Assembly: GCA_964633715.1 (NCBI GenBank)
Contig: CAZWHQ010000019.1
Span: 1 to 64,000 of the forward strand
Direction: 5' to 3'
Source: JAUWVG01 sp964633715
GTDB taxonomy: Bacteria; Acidobacteriota; Aminicenantia; Aminicenantales; Aminicenantaceae
DNA: 64,000 bases
In this document: one piece after another, positions 42,449 through 51,683 of the stretch
Position numbering within the stretch: position 1 is the stretch's first letter
Layout of the letters: each line of letters opens with the position of its first letter
Notes under the pieces: generated by a model
What the model saw: the letters and a program-made list of their open reading frames with translations, nothing else
What the model was told of the DNA's origin: nothing
Databases searched by the model: none
Made by a program: the position numbers and the translations under genes

Positions 42449-43195
42449 ATGACTAAAAAATTAAATGAAACCCCATTAAATAAAATTGCACTCCTTATTG
42501 ACGGCGATAATGCACAACCCTCATTGATAGAGAAGATACTTGCGGAATCCGGAAAATATGGAACCGTAACCATAAGGAGAATTTATGGAGATTGGACAAA
42601 GGCCAGTATGTCCGGATGGAAAGACGCTCTCAACATCAACGCTATCCAGCCTATTCAGCAGTTCCGGTACACAACAGGAAAAAATGCTACCGACAGCGCG
42701 ATGATCATTGATACCATGGATATCCTTCACAGCGATCTAGTAGATGGATTTTGTCTGGTGTCCAGTGATTCTGACTACACAAGATTGGCTACTCGGATTC
42801 GTGAGGAAGGCTACTTTGTTCTTGGAATCGGCAAGGAGATGACACCAAAACCTTTTGTCAAGGCCTGCAACATCTTTATCTACACGGAAAACCTTGTACC
42901 AAGGGAAATGCTGCCCAAAGAAAAGGCGGCCGGAAAAAAGAAAATCGAGAGAAGAGAGAGGATCGATCCCCTCCCCCTTCTTAAAGGTGCCTTTGATATG
43001 GCTGTTCAAGAGGACGGCTGGGCCAATCTAGCCACCATTGGTTTCTACCTCCGCCAGCTTGATCCCGGTTTCGATCCACGCACATACGGATTTAAACAGT
43101 TGAATCAGCTGCTGAGAAAGTACACTGGACAATTCGAACTCCGGTTCAATGATGAAGACGGCCGGACCGTCCTCTATGTTCGTGCCAAAGAGTAA
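42449..43195 (+). CDS. NYN domain protein with C-terminal LOTUS (OST-HTH) domain
   Basis: A 248-residue protein with GAGGT before the ATG. Residues about 12-150 are a NYN (PIN-like) nuclease domain, with the acidic residues in ALLIDGDNAQPS, KNATDSAMIIDTMDIL and VSSDSDYTRLATRIRE. Residues about 170-245 are a LOTUS domain (LKGAFDMAVQEDGWANLATIGFYL, then RTYGFKQLNQLLRKY). Such fusions are found across bacteria and in eukaryotic RNA-regulation proteins, and are thought to cut or bind structured RNA. It does not share an operon with the aminomutase but lies beside it. Confidence 0.9.
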   Translation: MTKKLNETPLNKIALLIDGDNAQPSLIEKILAESGKYGTVTIRRIYGDWTKASMSGWKDALNINAIQPIQQFRYTTGKNATDSAMIIDTMDILHSDLVDGFCLVSSDSDYTRLATRIREEGYFVLGIGKEMTPKPFVKACNIFIYTENLVPREMLPKEKAAGKKKIERRERIDPLPLLKGAFDMAVQEDGWANLATIGFYLRQLDPGFDPRTYGFKQLNQLLRKYTGQFELRFNDEDGRTVLYVRAKE

Positions 43196-43212
43196 GGCAC
43201 TTATATTATCCC

Positions 43213-43242
43213 TTTACAATTCAAATTTACTTATGATATATA
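43213..43242 (+). promoter_or_regulatory. Promoter for the Na/Pi transporter
   Basis: TTTACA (43213-43218) and TATATA (43237-43242) are 18 bases apart, with a TGA extension before the -10. The leader is about 50 bases and ends in a GAGG site before the ATG at 43300. Confidence 0.5.
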
Positions 43243-43299
43243 GGATTTTACCTGCTTTCTTCCTTTTTTCGGCTCAATTCTTTTTCAATTGAGGAAAAT

Positions 43300-44400
43300 A
43301 TGTCCTTTATATTGAAATTCTATAAACAGCATCGGACGATCTTTAATTTGCTCTTCCTCCTGGCCTTTCTTTACCTTTTTCTCTTCAGCCTGGAACTTAT
43401 GGGATCGGCTCTCAAACTGTTTGGAAAGGGTTTTGCCACAACTCTTATAGAGACAACCACAAACCCCCTCGTGGGATTGTTCATCGGTATCCTGGCCACT
43501 TCGGTCATCCAATCGTCTTCCTCGACAACCTCAATCGTTGTTGGGCTTGTCGCAGGAGGAGCGCTCAATGTGGCCAACGCCATCCCCATTATTATGGGGG
43601 CCAATATCGGCACATCGGTGACAAATACCCTTGCATCCATGACTCAGATCAACCGGAGCGTGGAATTCAAGCGGGCTTTTTCTGCAGCTGTTGTCCACGA
43701 TTTTTTCAACTTGCTGGCTGTTCTTATCATTTTCCCACTCCAGTATTTTACGAATTTCCTCGCAGAAGCGGCCACTTTCCTCGGGAACGAATTCCAGCAC
43801 ATAGGAGGACTAAATTTTCTCAGCCCCATCAAGGCCATCACCAAACCCGTTGTGGGTGCACTCCAAGACCTGATCGGAAAAAATCCATGGATCCTTCTTG
43901 CTTTGGCTCTGTTTTTTCTCTTGTTCTCTCTGACACGAATGGTCAAGTCCTTAAAAATTATCATCGTAAACAAAGCGGATGTCTGGTTTGACAGATACCT
44001 GTTTAAAACGGCCCAAAGAGCCTTTCTTGTCGGACTCTTATTGACTGTTATGGTGCAGAGCAGCTCTATCACAACCTCCTTAGCTGTCCCGCTCGCTGGT
44101 GCCGGATTGCTGACGTTAATTCAAATATTTCCCTATACTCTTGGGGCAAACATCGGGACAACTATCACAGCTATTCTGGCCGCTTTAGTGACCGGTAATC
44201 TGGCCGCTATTATCGTGGCTTTTTCTCATCTTCTCTTTAATATAACAGGTATCGTTATCTGGTGGCCGTTTAAAGCGCTACCGATTTTTCTCGCACAGCG
44301 ATTCGCGGTATTTTCTACAAAAAAGAAAATCATTCCTGTTCTATACGTTCTCGTCCTTTTCTTTTTGCTGCCGATTCTTTTGATTCTTTTATTCCGATAA
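43300..44400 (+). CDS. Na/Pi cotransporter family protein
   Basis: A 366-residue membrane protein of the NptA/PiT-II type. The two inverted repeats each carry the QSSS signature: VIQSSSSTTSIVVGLVAGG and VQSSSITTSLAVPLAGAG, both followed by GANIGT. It imports phosphate with sodium. Most bacterial relatives have a PhoU-like domain at the C-terminus; here the protein ends after the last membrane helix, and the PhoU domain is a separate gene 13 bases downstream. Confidence 0.9.
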   Translation: MSFILKFYKQHRTIFNLLFLLAFLYLFLFSLELMGSALKLFGKGFATTLIETTTNPLVGLFIGILATSVIQSSSSTTSIVVGLVAGGALNVANAIPIIMGANIGTSVTNTLASMTQINRSVEFKRAFSAAVVHDFFNLLAVLIIFPLQYFTNFLAEAATFLGNEFQHIGGLNFLSPIKAITKPVVGALQDLIGKNPWILLALALFFLLFSLTRMVKSLKIIIVNKADVWFDRYLFKTAQRAFLVGLLLTVMVQSSSITTSLAVPLAGAGLLTLIQIFPYTLGANIGTTITAILAALVTGNLAAIIVAFSHLLFNITGIVIWWPFKALPIFLAQRFAVFSTKKKIIPVLYVLVLFFLLPILLILLFR

Positions 44401-44413
44401 AGGAGACTTGAAC

Positions 44414-45097
44414 ATGTTAAAAAAATGGCTCGAAATATTCAAAAAAGACAGTCTTTTAGATCGTGCATTCGAAAGATCCTATGAAATGCTCGATCTGACA
44501 CGGACGATGTTTGTTAAATCCAGGGAATCGCTTCGGAAGATGGAAGACAATCAAATTGACATCGACATTCGGGATAAGGATCACGAAGTCAACAAATACG
44601 AAAGGGAGGTTCGGCGTGACGTGTTCAATCACTTGGCCGTGCGAGGCACGTCAACTCTATCATCGGGACTCGCTCTTATCACCATTATTATCGACATTGA
44701 AAGAATTGGAGACTTTGCCAAAAATATGGTGGAGTTGGCCATGACCCATCCTGGGAAACTGTCAGGCGGAAAATTTGAGGATGAAATCACAAAAATAGAG
44801 GACGATATAGCAGAGCAGTTCACGGTCACAAAACACTGTCTAGAACACGACGATCCGGAGGAAGGACAGACCCAACTTAAAAAATACTTTTATATCAACA
44901 AGGCCTGTGACAGACTGGTCACGTCCCTCGTTCACGAAGAAGACAACCGTATTCGGGCAGGTGATGCCGTAGCTTTGGGACTCTACGTCCGCTGGTTGAA
45001 ACGCATCAATTCACACCTGAGAAATATCACCACAAGCATTGTCAATCCATTTGACCGGATAGGTTTTGAACCTAAGAAAAAACAGACTAAGACGTAA
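44414..45097 (+). CDS. PhoU domain protein
   Basis: A 227-residue helical protein. I use ATG 44414, with AGGAG eight bases upstream; the TTG at 44408 is too close. The two PhoU-type three-helix units are visible (residues about 20-110 and 120-215), each with an EIERIGD-like or EDNRIRAGD-like metal-binding stretch. It probably controls the adjacent transporter, as the fused PhoU domain does in other bacteria. Its 3' end overlaps the end of the convergent antiporter operon by 11 bases, so no intergenic terminator is possible. Confidence 0.85.
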   Translation: MLKKWLEIFKKDSLLDRAFERSYEMLDLTRTMFVKSRESLRKMEDNQIDIDIRDKDHEVNKYEREVRRDVFNHLAVRGTSTLSSGLALITIIIDIERIGDFAKNMVELAMTHPGKLSGGKFEDEITKIEDDIAEQFTVTKHCLEHDDPEEGQTQLKKYFYINKACDRLVTSLVHEEDNRIRAGDAVALGLYVRWLKRINSHLRNITTSIVNPFDRIGFEPKKKQTKT

Positions 45098-46811
45098 GAA
45101 GGCCAATCAGAACAAGAATAATGAAGGTGAGAAGTAAAAAAATCAGAATCAACTGCAATCTTGGCCTGGACCTATCTGGAGAATAGGAGGAATCTGACAG
45201 GTCTCTGGAAAACAAAGCTTCCGGATTTTTAGCCAATCTAGTGCTTATCCCGACAAGAACCATCAACCTGTTGGTTGTCCATTTAAAAATTGAATCGACC
45301 CCCTCTATAAAAATTTTTCTAAAAACTCCCGCTGGCCGCCTGTAGAACCAATCCAAATCCAGCGTGATTTCTGCATGGGGATAGAGTTTCTTTCTGAGCA
45401 ACCAGAAACCGATAAAAGTAAAAATTAGGATTTGTCCACTTTCAACAAGATGAGGGATGGAATAAGGTTTGAAATGGACGGGATAAGGAAGAAGTTTATA
45501 GAGGAGAGAGGGCACAATACCGTGAAGGCAACAGAAAAAAGCGACCAATCCCATGGCGAGAATCATATTCAAAGGTATTTTTTTTGGTTCCGGACTTTTT
45601 TGATCGGTCATCCACGTAAAATAGGGCAGTTTAAGCCCAACACTGAGAAAGGTTCCAACAGAAGCCAAAAGCATCACGAGCATAGCCAGCCCCTGCTGAG
45701 ACTCTCCTGCTGCGGCCGTGACCATAGATTTGGAGATAAATCCATTAAAGAGAGGGAATCCGGATATAGAAAAAGCGGCAATCATATAGAGGATCAAAAC
45801 CGGACGCAATCTTTTATGAAGGCCGCCCAATTTTGTCAATTTGCTTTCCCCTGTCGCATATAGAACAGCACCCGCCCCCATAAACAAAAGAGCCTTGTAG
45901 AGAATATGGCTGAACGCATGCGCCGCAGATCCATTTAAAGCCAGCTCCGTACCCAGGCCAACTCCTGCGACCATGTATCCAACCTGACTGATGATATGGT
46001 AAGCAAGAATGCCGCGTATATCGTTTGAAAGAACGGCGAAAATCACTCCGTATAGAGTCATTACTGTTCCCAAAATAAGAAGAATCTCCCAACCGGGAAA
46101 AATACGGATAAGAACATAAACAGCGGCTTTTGTGGTAAAAGCACTAAGAAATACGGCCCCTGTGACAGTGGCTTTAGGATAAGCATCAGACAACCAGGTG
46201 TGAAACGGAGGGACAGCGGCATTGATAATCACTCCCAGGAGAATCAACCACGAGGACAGAGGCCCTCCTTGAGTCAATGTGGTCACGGTAAGACTTCCGG
46301 TTTCTGAAAAATGCATTAAAATCCCCATTAACAGAATTCCACCGCCAAGCACATGATAGAAGAGATAACGGAAACCTGCTTTTTTAGCATCTGTATTCCG
46401 TCTGGCCCAAATGAGAACCGTCGAACTTACAGCCATAAGTTCCCAGTATATAAAAAGTGTAAAGAAGTCGCCGGCAAAGACCACACCAAGAGCGCTTCCA
46501 GCATATAAAAGGGCTGCACAGTGTTGGAAGCTTTCTTTGAGGTGATAAGAATAGAGACTCCCTGCAAATGTTATAAAAGAAAAAATAATTCCAAAAATTC
46601 GGCTCAATGTATCCACACGGCAAAGGATCAATTTAAAATTCATAAAATGAGCGGCAAGAGTTTTCCCCTCCGGGAAAAACCATACATAGAGCAGAGCAGA
46701 AAAGGAAAAAAACACAAAGGCAGCGGAACGTATTTTTTTTGGAAGAAAAGGGATTAAAAATGCCCCGAGAAGCATCACCAAAGAGGGAGGAATAGCTAGA
46801 TCATTTATCAT
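45087..46811 (-). CDS. Third antiporter-like subunit (MrpD/NuoL family), last in operon
   Basis: A 574-residue membrane protein with about 14 hydrophobic segments. TM5 retains the key Glu (FIYWELMAVSS), and TM8 Lys (FTTKAAVYVLIR) and the TM10-12 His-Lys (HILYKALLF) are present. The TM7 position that is Lys in nearly all relatives reads IINAAVPPFHTWL, with Asn. It has a C-terminal extension of about 80 residues with a basic, amphipathic section. It overlaps the 73-residue gene upstream by 11 bases. It could replace the N-terminal (NuoL-like) part of MrpA. Confidence 0.85.
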   Translation of the reverse strand: MINDLAIPPSLVMLLGAFLIPFLPKKIRSAAFVFFSFSALLYVWFFPEGKTLAAHFMNFKLILCRVDTLSRIFGIIFSFITFAGSLYSYHLKESFQHCAALLYAGSALGVVFAGDFFTLFIYWELMAVSSTVLIWARRNTDAKKAGFRYLFYHVLGGGILLMGILMHFSETGSLTVTTLTQGGPLSSWLILLGVIINAAVPPFHTWLSDAYPKATVTGAVFLSAFTTKAAVYVLIRIFPGWEILLILGTVMTLYGVIFAVLSNDIRGILAYHIISQVGYMVAGVGLGTELALNGSAAHAFSHILYKALLFMGAGAVLYATGESKLTKLGGLHKRLRPVLILYMIAAFSISGFPLFNGFISKSMVTAAAGESQQGLAMLVMLLASVGTFLSVGLKLPYFTWMTDQKSPEPKKIPLNMILAMGLVAFFCCLHGIVPSLLYKLLPYPVHFKPYSIPHLVESGQILIFTFIGFWLLRKKLYPHAEITLDLDWFYRRPAGVFRKIFIEGVDSIFKWTTNRLMVLVGISTRLAKNPEALFSRDLSDSSYSPDRSRPRLQLILIFLLLTFIILVLIGLLTS

Positions 46812-47022
46812 TGTAATAATTTTCGTTTCTGGTCAACCAAAATTTCCCAAGTGCCTTAGCCACAAGGAAGAGAAGAATACATCCCAACAAACCAAAAAAA
46901 ATAAAAAATCCAGGAACCTTTGTCCACCAGTGTCCGTGTCCGGCTTCATGAGGAAGACCGAACTCAGCAAAAAGGGTTAAGATTGCCAGAAGCAAAAGAA
47001 TCCATATGCCCCATTTTTTCAC
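46801..47022 (-). CDS. Small two-helix membrane protein of antiporter cluster
   Basis: A 73-residue protein with hydrophobic segments at about 4-20 and 34-54 separated by a His/Trp-rich loop (HEAGHGHWWTKVP). It is overlapped by its neighbours by 4 and 11 bases, so it is translated as part of the operon. Small proteins with this loop are found in other Mrp/Mbh-like clusters, but have no assigned role. It may be a structural subunit joining the additional MrpD-like subunits. Confidence 0.75.
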   Translation of the reverse strand: MKKWGIWILLLLAILTLFAEFGLPHEAGHGHWWTKVPGFFIFFGLLGCILLFLVAKALGKFWLTRNENYYNDK

Positions 47023-48521
47023 GGGTAAAGCCCTCCAAAAACACTGGCTGCAGTCGATAGAGCCAATTTGAAAAAATTAAAAAATAAATTTGGAAACAGT
47101 CCAAATACAACAGAAAGACAGGCTGTGATAACGAGTGGAACGACCATGGCGGGTTTAGCTTCTGAAAGATGTTCCTGTATCTGTCCCTTTCGGAAAAATG
47201 ATCGATATACAATAGGTGAAAAATAGGCCATATTGAGCACTCCACTGATGACAAGGACAACAATGAGAATGGGCAAACCGGAATCAGCGGCGCCATAACC
47301 GAGATACCATTTGCTGATAAATCCATTAACAGGCGGGATCCCCGCTAATCCAATTGACGCGATAGCAAAGGCCCCCAATGTCCATGGCATGGCCCTTCCA
47401 ATTCCATCCATTTCACTGATGTTTTCTTTGTGTAAATGGACATAGATCGCGCCCGCACAAAAAAACAAAGTGATTTTCATTGTCGCGTGAAAAACAATGT
47501 GCAGCAGACTTCCTATCAAAGCGGCTGAGCTCATTATCCCCACGCCCAAAACAATATACGACAGATGTGCGACCGTGGAATACGCCAGCCTTTTTTTGAG
47601 ATTATCCTGTTTGAGAGCCAGCAAAGATCCCGCAAGGATAGTGACAACAGCAAAAACGATAAGAACCGTGTTTAAATTGAATTGGGCCATAATACTTGGC
47701 CCGAAGATAAACATGGACACACGAATTACCCCAAACACTCCGGCTTTGACCACGGCCACGGCATGAAGAAGAGCGCTGACCGGTGTAGGCGCAGCCATTG
47801 CCGTAGGCAGCCAGCTGTGTAAAGGCATAATGGAGGCCTTTACACCCACGCCAACAATAAAGAGGAAAAAAAGAGGCACGGCTGTATTGGCATTCAGAAC
47901 GAGCCCTTTTAGCAGTCCTCCGGGGACAAAATCCAGGTGTCCATTTAATAAATAGGTCCATGCAGCTGCAGCGATCAAAAATACACCGGCTGTGAGAGTG
48001 TAAGCCAAGTATTTCCGTCCAGCGTAGATCGCTTCTTTGGTTTCCTTATGGATGACAAGAGGATAGGTAGCAATGGTCAGGATTTCATAAAAAAGGATAA
48101 AGGTCACCAAATTGGCAGCAAAGGCTATACCTATAGTTGAGGACAGACAAACTGCAAAATAAGAAAAATACCGGGTTTGTTTGTGTTCTCCCAATCCTCG
48201 CACGTATCCAATGGAAAAAAAGGAAGTGAGAATCCAAAGACCTGAAGCGACAAGTGCAAAAAAAACTCCAATCGCATCCGCCTTGAGTGCCAATTGAACA
48301 TTAGGTGTAATCTCAAAAAGATGAATGGTCGCCACTTTGTTTTCAAGAGCACCTGGAAGCAATGTCAGTACTAGATAAAACTTGGCAACTCCGGCTGCAA
48401 TAGTCCAAAACTCCCGGAGATTCGGTCTCTTATGGCTTAATATAATCAAAGGGACCACAGCCAAAGACACCAGTATTGCATACAGTGGAACAGCCGAAGT
48501 ATAAATGTCAGACATATTCAT
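47019..48521 (-). CDS. Second antiporter-like subunit (MrpD family)
   Basis: A 500-residue proton-conducting membrane protein with about 14 hydrophobic segments. TM5 Glu (FILFYEILTIATYP), TM7 Lys (GVGVKASIMPLHSWLP), TM8 Lys (AVAVVKAGVFGVIR) and the His and Lys of TM10-12 (HIVFHATMKITLFF) are all conserved, so it should be able to translocate cations. It is 7 bases downstream of the first MrpD-like gene. No clear ribosome binding site precedes the ATG, so translation probably depends on the upstream gene. Confidence 0.88.
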   Translation of the reverse strand: MNMSDIYTSAVPLYAILVSLAVVPLIILSHKRPNLREFWTIAAGVAKFYLVLTLLPGALENKVATIHLFEITPNVQLALKADAIGVFFALVASGLWILTSFFSIGYVRGLGEHKQTRYFSYFAVCLSSTIGIAFAANLVTFILFYEILTIATYPLVIHKETKEAIYAGRKYLAYTLTAGVFLIAAAAWTYLLNGHLDFVPGGLLKGLVLNANTAVPLFFLFIVGVGVKASIMPLHSWLPTAMAAPTPVSALLHAVAVVKAGVFGVIRVSMFIFGPSIMAQFNLNTVLIVFAVVTILAGSLLALKQDNLKKRLAYSTVAHLSYIVLGVGIMSSAALIGSLLHIVFHATMKITLFFCAGAIYVHLHKENISEMDGIGRAMPWTLGAFAIASIGLAGIPPVNGFISKWYLGYGAADSGLPILIVVLVISGVLNMAYFSPIVYRSFFRKGQIQEHLSEAKPAMVVPLVITACLSVVFGLFPNLFFNFFKLALSTAASVFGGLYP

Positions 48522-48528
48522 AAAAATC

Positions 48529-50019
48529 TCACATTCCCGGCGGAAGAACCTTCATCAAAATGCCTTTCACAATAAATGTGTTTATAAATCCAAAGATAAA
48601 CAGGGCCACAGCCAAAACAAGAGTGGGGATGAGCATAGAAGCCGCCACTTCTTTGCTTTTTAGATTCTGATGGCCCTTATCTCCTTGGCTGTCCTTGAAA
48701 TATATTTTTTCAATAATACGAAAAAAATAGACTGCATTCAGCAGGCTGCTTAAAAGAATGACTGCCAGAAAAAACCAGCTTTTGTTTTCAATTGTCCCTA
48801 GGGCAAGATACCATTTGCTGAAAAATCCAACGGTTGGCGGGATACCCACCATGGCCAAAGATCCGGCCACAAAAGAGGCTGTCGTCCACGGCATTGTCTT
48901 CCGTAGAGAAACATTAAATTCCTTTATATTTGAATGGCCCAGTTGAGTACGAAAATTCCCAGCGACTAAAAACAAACAGGCTTTCATTAAACCATGATTC
49001 AGAATATGAAGAACAGCTCCGATAAACCCATAGGGATTGGCAAGGCCAATTCCAAGTCCGATATAGCCAATCTGCGAAATGCTGCTGTAGGCCAGCATCC
49101 TTTTCATTTCATCTTGAGAGATGGCTAGGATCGATCCGTATAAAATTCCGGCTGCGGACAACCAGGTTATGATTTGAGCGATCGGAAAAACCTGTATGAC
49201 AAATTTTACTCCGAACACAAAAAGAAGTATCCGTAAAATCCCGTAAGCTCCAATCTTCACTCCAATAGGGGCCATGATTGACGAAGAAGCCGAAGGCGCG
49301 TGGGTATATGCATCCGGAAGCCATCCATGGAGAGGAAATAATGCCATTTTGATACCAAGGCCTAAAACCATCAAGGATAACGCCACGATGACAACAGGCT
49401 GGGTTCCTAAAACAGGAAGTATCCCTTTGATGTCTGCCATATTGAGGGAGCCGGTATAAATATAGAGAAAACCCACTCCAAGAAGATAAAAACCTCCTCC
49501 AACCGTTCCCATAATCAAGTAACGGAAAGCAGAAATAGTTGATTTTTTGTCCCCTACCGCAACCATGCCGTAAAGGGCCAAGGAAGAAATTTCCAGGAAC
49601 ACATACAGATTAAAAAAATCTCCTGTCAAAAGAATGCCATTGGCGCCGCAGAGGAACAGCATGACAAGGGCATAATACGGGACTCTCTTGTGTTCTGGGA
49701 TTTCTTTTTTAACTAATATCCCGGCGTGGACCAGCACAATAAAAGCGATCCCATTAATGACAGCCGTCAAAAATGCTGACAACGGATCGAGGACATATTC
49801 TATCCCTATTGGCGGGGGCCATCCGCCAAAAAAATATCTAACGGATCCAGAATTTAATACAGTAAACACATTGGTTATGGAAATGATTGTACTGGAAAGA
49901 GTGGCGGCAAGGGCAATAAAGTAGGCCCAAGAACGGAGTTTTAAGGCCACCAAAGGGATAATAATACCTGCAAAAAGGAATATCAGTGGAGCCAGAGCGG
50001 GCGCGTTATTCTGTATCAT
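48529..50019 (-). CDS. mrpD: First antiporter-like subunit MrpD (MbhH-like)
   Basis: A 496-residue protein of the MrpD/NuoN family. TM5 Glu (LYVFLEISSLALYG), TM7 Lys (GLGIKMALFPLHGWLPDAYTHAP), and the later HGLMKACLF motif are conserved. It follows mrpC with a 14-base overlap in the standard order. MrpD and MrpA each carry a cation channel in Na+/H+ antiporter complexes. It lies in the position of MbhH in membrane-bound hydrogenase operons. Confidence 0.9.
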   Translation of the reverse strand: MIQNNAPALAPLIFLFAGIIIPLVALKLRSWAYFIALAATLSSTIISITNVFTVLNSGSVRYFFGGWPPPIGIEYVLDPLSAFLTAVINGIAFIVLVHAGILVKKEIPEHKRVPYYALVMLFLCGANGILLTGDFFNLYVFLEISSLALYGMVAVGDKKSTISAFRYLIMGTVGGGFYLLGVGFLYIYTGSLNMADIKGILPVLGTQPVVIVALSLMVLGLGIKMALFPLHGWLPDAYTHAPSASSSIMAPIGVKIGAYGILRILLFVFGVKFVIQVFPIAQIITWLSAAGILYGSILAISQDEMKRMLAYSSISQIGYIGLGIGLANPYGFIGAVLHILNHGLMKACLFLVAGNFRTQLGHSNIKEFNVSLRKTMPWTTASFVAGSLAMVGIPPTVGFFSKWYLALGTIENKSWFFLAVILLSSLLNAVYFFRIIEKIYFKDSQGDKGHQNLKSKEVAASMLIPTLVLAVALFIFGFINTFIVKGILMKVLPPGM

Positions 50020-50386
50020 CTTTCATATTATTTAGAAGAGTGTTTTCATCCAATGTTCTGTATTGGCGATAGATCCGGATGACCAATGCAAAAGCCACTC
50101 CACTGATGGCCACACCAACAACAATGGCTGTCAGCATTAATGTATGGGGCAAAGGATTGATGAACTGAGCCGGGAATCCTGCTTTTTCGCCGTGTTCCAG
50201 TATCGGGACGTTGGCATTCCACTTGGATGCACTGGCCACAAAAAATAGGATAATCGAGACCTGAAATATGGACATGCCAATTATTTTTTTCACGAGATTC
50301 TTTTTAAAAATTATCCCGTAAAGACCGATAACCAATAGCACCAAAATAAACCAGTAGGCATAGTGCCCTACGAGGACATCAAACAT
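50006..50386 (-). CDS. mrpC: Antiporter subunit MrpC (MbhG-like)
   Basis: A 126-residue, three-helix membrane protein with the motif MSIFQVSIILFFV and the segment NPLPHTLMLTAIVVGVAISGVAFALVIRIYR that identifies the NuoK/MrpC family. The acidic residues between helices are typical. It overlaps the genes on both sides by 8 and 14 bases. Confidence 0.9.
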   Translation of the reverse strand: MFDVLVGHYAYWFILVLLVIGLYGIIFKKNLVKKIIGMSIFQVSIILFFVASASKWNANVPILEHGEKAGFPAQFINPLPHTLMLTAIVVGVAISGVAFALVIRIYRQYRTLDENTLLNNMKDDTE

Positions 50387-50816
50387 CTGGCTCCTCCCCT
50401 AATAAGTCATCATAGATAGCCACTAGAATGGCCATTACAGCCAGACCAACTCCAATCTCAACAAACAATATCCCAAAAGACCTCTTCATGGAGGCTTCTT
50501 GGGCAATGGGTAAAAAATGATAGTTGAGAAATGTTCCTCCGAAAAAAACAGCCGCTAAACCTGTCCCAAAGTAGATCAGAACGCCCAGCGAGCCCAAAGG
50601 AGTTCCCCATCTGCTGTTAAACTGCAACTGGCCGATCTCACTCCCGAGTGCCAGCCGTAACAGAATGACACTGGCAGCCAGCATCGTTCCGCCCTGAAAT
50701 CCTCCTCCCGGGCTGTAGTGTCCGTGGGCGATGACATACATCCCAAACAACAGAATGAATGGAGCGACGATTGAACTGATCAATGTGGTGATCGGATCTT
50801 CTTCATTACTCTTCAT
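50379..50816 (-). CDS. mrpB: Antiporter subunit MrpB (MbhF-like)
   Basis: A 145-residue, four-helix membrane protein. The signature YVIAHGHYSPGGGFQGGTMLAASVILLR is that of the MrpB family, and the second half has the expected VEIGVGLAVMAILVAIYDDLLG. It forms part of the small-subunit belt of the complex. The gene overlaps both neighbours. Confidence 0.9.
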   Translation of the reverse strand: MKSNEEDPITTLISSIVAPFILLFGMYVIAHGHYSPGGGFQGGTMLAASVILLRLALGSEIGQLQFNSRWGTPLGSLGVLIYFGTGLAAVFFGGTFLNYHFLPIAQEASMKRSFGILFVEIGVGLAVMAILVAIYDDLLGEEPDV

Positions 50817-51114
50817 CGTCTTTCCTTTTTTTTCGCAAAAGCAAAAAACAGATAAGACCTGCAGTCATTATCACTGTTTCTTCTCCGAGCGTATCGTATC
50901 CCCTGTAGTCTGCCAAAATAGCTGTGACCATGTTTGGCGTATGCGTATCTTTATATGCATTGCGGATATAATAAGAAGACGCATTCTGCGTTCCTGTGGG
51001 ACTTTTCTCCTGGTTGACAACAGCATCGACATTCCCTCTATTTGGAAGTCCGGTCGAGGCATAGATCAACAAAAATAAAAAGACAAGCAAAATGAAAGAG
51101 TTAATGAGTTTCAA
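50806..51114 (-). CDS. MbhE-like subunit (MrpA C-terminal part)
   Basis: A 102-residue protein with two membrane segments, at about 4-20 and 80-94. The internal motif HTPNMVTAILADYRGYDTLGEETVIMTAGL is that of the MbhE subunit or the corresponding piece of the MrpA C-terminus. As in archaeal Mbh operons, this portion is a separate gene and not fused to a NuoL-like domain. It overlaps mrpB by 11 bases. Confidence 0.85.
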   Translation of the reverse strand: MKLINSFILLVFLFLLIYASTGLPNRGNVDAVVNQEKSPTGTQNASSYYIRNAYKDTHTPNMVTAILADYRGYDTLGEETVIMTAGLICFLLLRKKRKDDEE

Positions 51115-51356
51115 TCTGAGCTCCTTCGTGTTGTTTTGAATATAAGAACAACCATCAGCACGCCCGTTATCCCTCCTCCGACAACGGCTTCTGTAAAGCC
51201 CACATCTATCGCCCCCATGACGACATAGAGGAGTGCTGCTGCGAAGCTAAAAACGGTGAGAGTCACAACAGCTGTAAGCAGGTTCCGCACGAAGAGTGAA
51301 ATCAGGGAGGTTAGGATCAAAACGATAAACAGCGTGATTTCAATTTCCCAGTGCAT
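51111..51356 (-). CDS. MbhD-like subunit (MrpA C-terminal part)
   Basis: An 81-residue three-helix protein with the segment RNLLTAVVTLTVFSFAAALLYVVMGAIDVGFTEAVVGGGITGV, which identifies the MbhD domain family. Together with the adjacent MbhE-like protein it supplies what in Mrp complexes is the C-terminal part of MrpA. It is fused to neither, and the start codon directly follows the stop of mrpG. Confidence 0.87.
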   Translation of the reverse strand: MHWEIEITLFIVLILTSLISLFVRNLLTAVVTLTVFSFAAALLYVVMGAIDVGFTEAVVGGGITGVLMVVLIFKTTRRSSD

Positions 51357-51683
51357 TTATTTTTCCGATTTTTTTTGTGAATTTTTATTGAATTTTGGTT
51401 TGACGCCAAAGAAAAAGGCTGCCCGGGCCAGGGCATGTGTCGCTGTTGGATTAGTTAGAGCCACAAAAACCAATATAATCAGCATTTTTGCACTGTTGAG
51501 AGTTAATCCCTCATACATAATGAAACCACATAAAATCAGAAGAATTCCCAGTGTATCGGCTTTCCCTGTGGCATGGCTTCGAGTATAAAAATCCGGAAGT
51601 CTGATTAAACCAATACTTCCAACAAGAAGAAAAAAAACTCCTGCACTAATCAATGGAATGGAGAGCAGATCAAAAAAGCTCAT
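51357..51683 (-). CDS. mrpG: Antiporter subunit MrpG (MbhC-like)
   Basis: A 108-residue, three-helix protein with GSIGLIRLPDFYTRSHATGKADTLG, the MrpG signature, and a conserved TNPTATHALARAAFF near the C-terminus. The basic tail is cytoplasmic. It overlaps mrpF by 4 bases. Confidence 0.9.
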   Translation of the reverse strand: MSFFDLLSIPLISAGVFFLLVGSIGLIRLPDFYTRSHATGKADTLGILLILCGFIMYEGLTLNSAKMLIILVFVALTNPTATHALARAAFFFGVKPKFNKNSQKKSEK

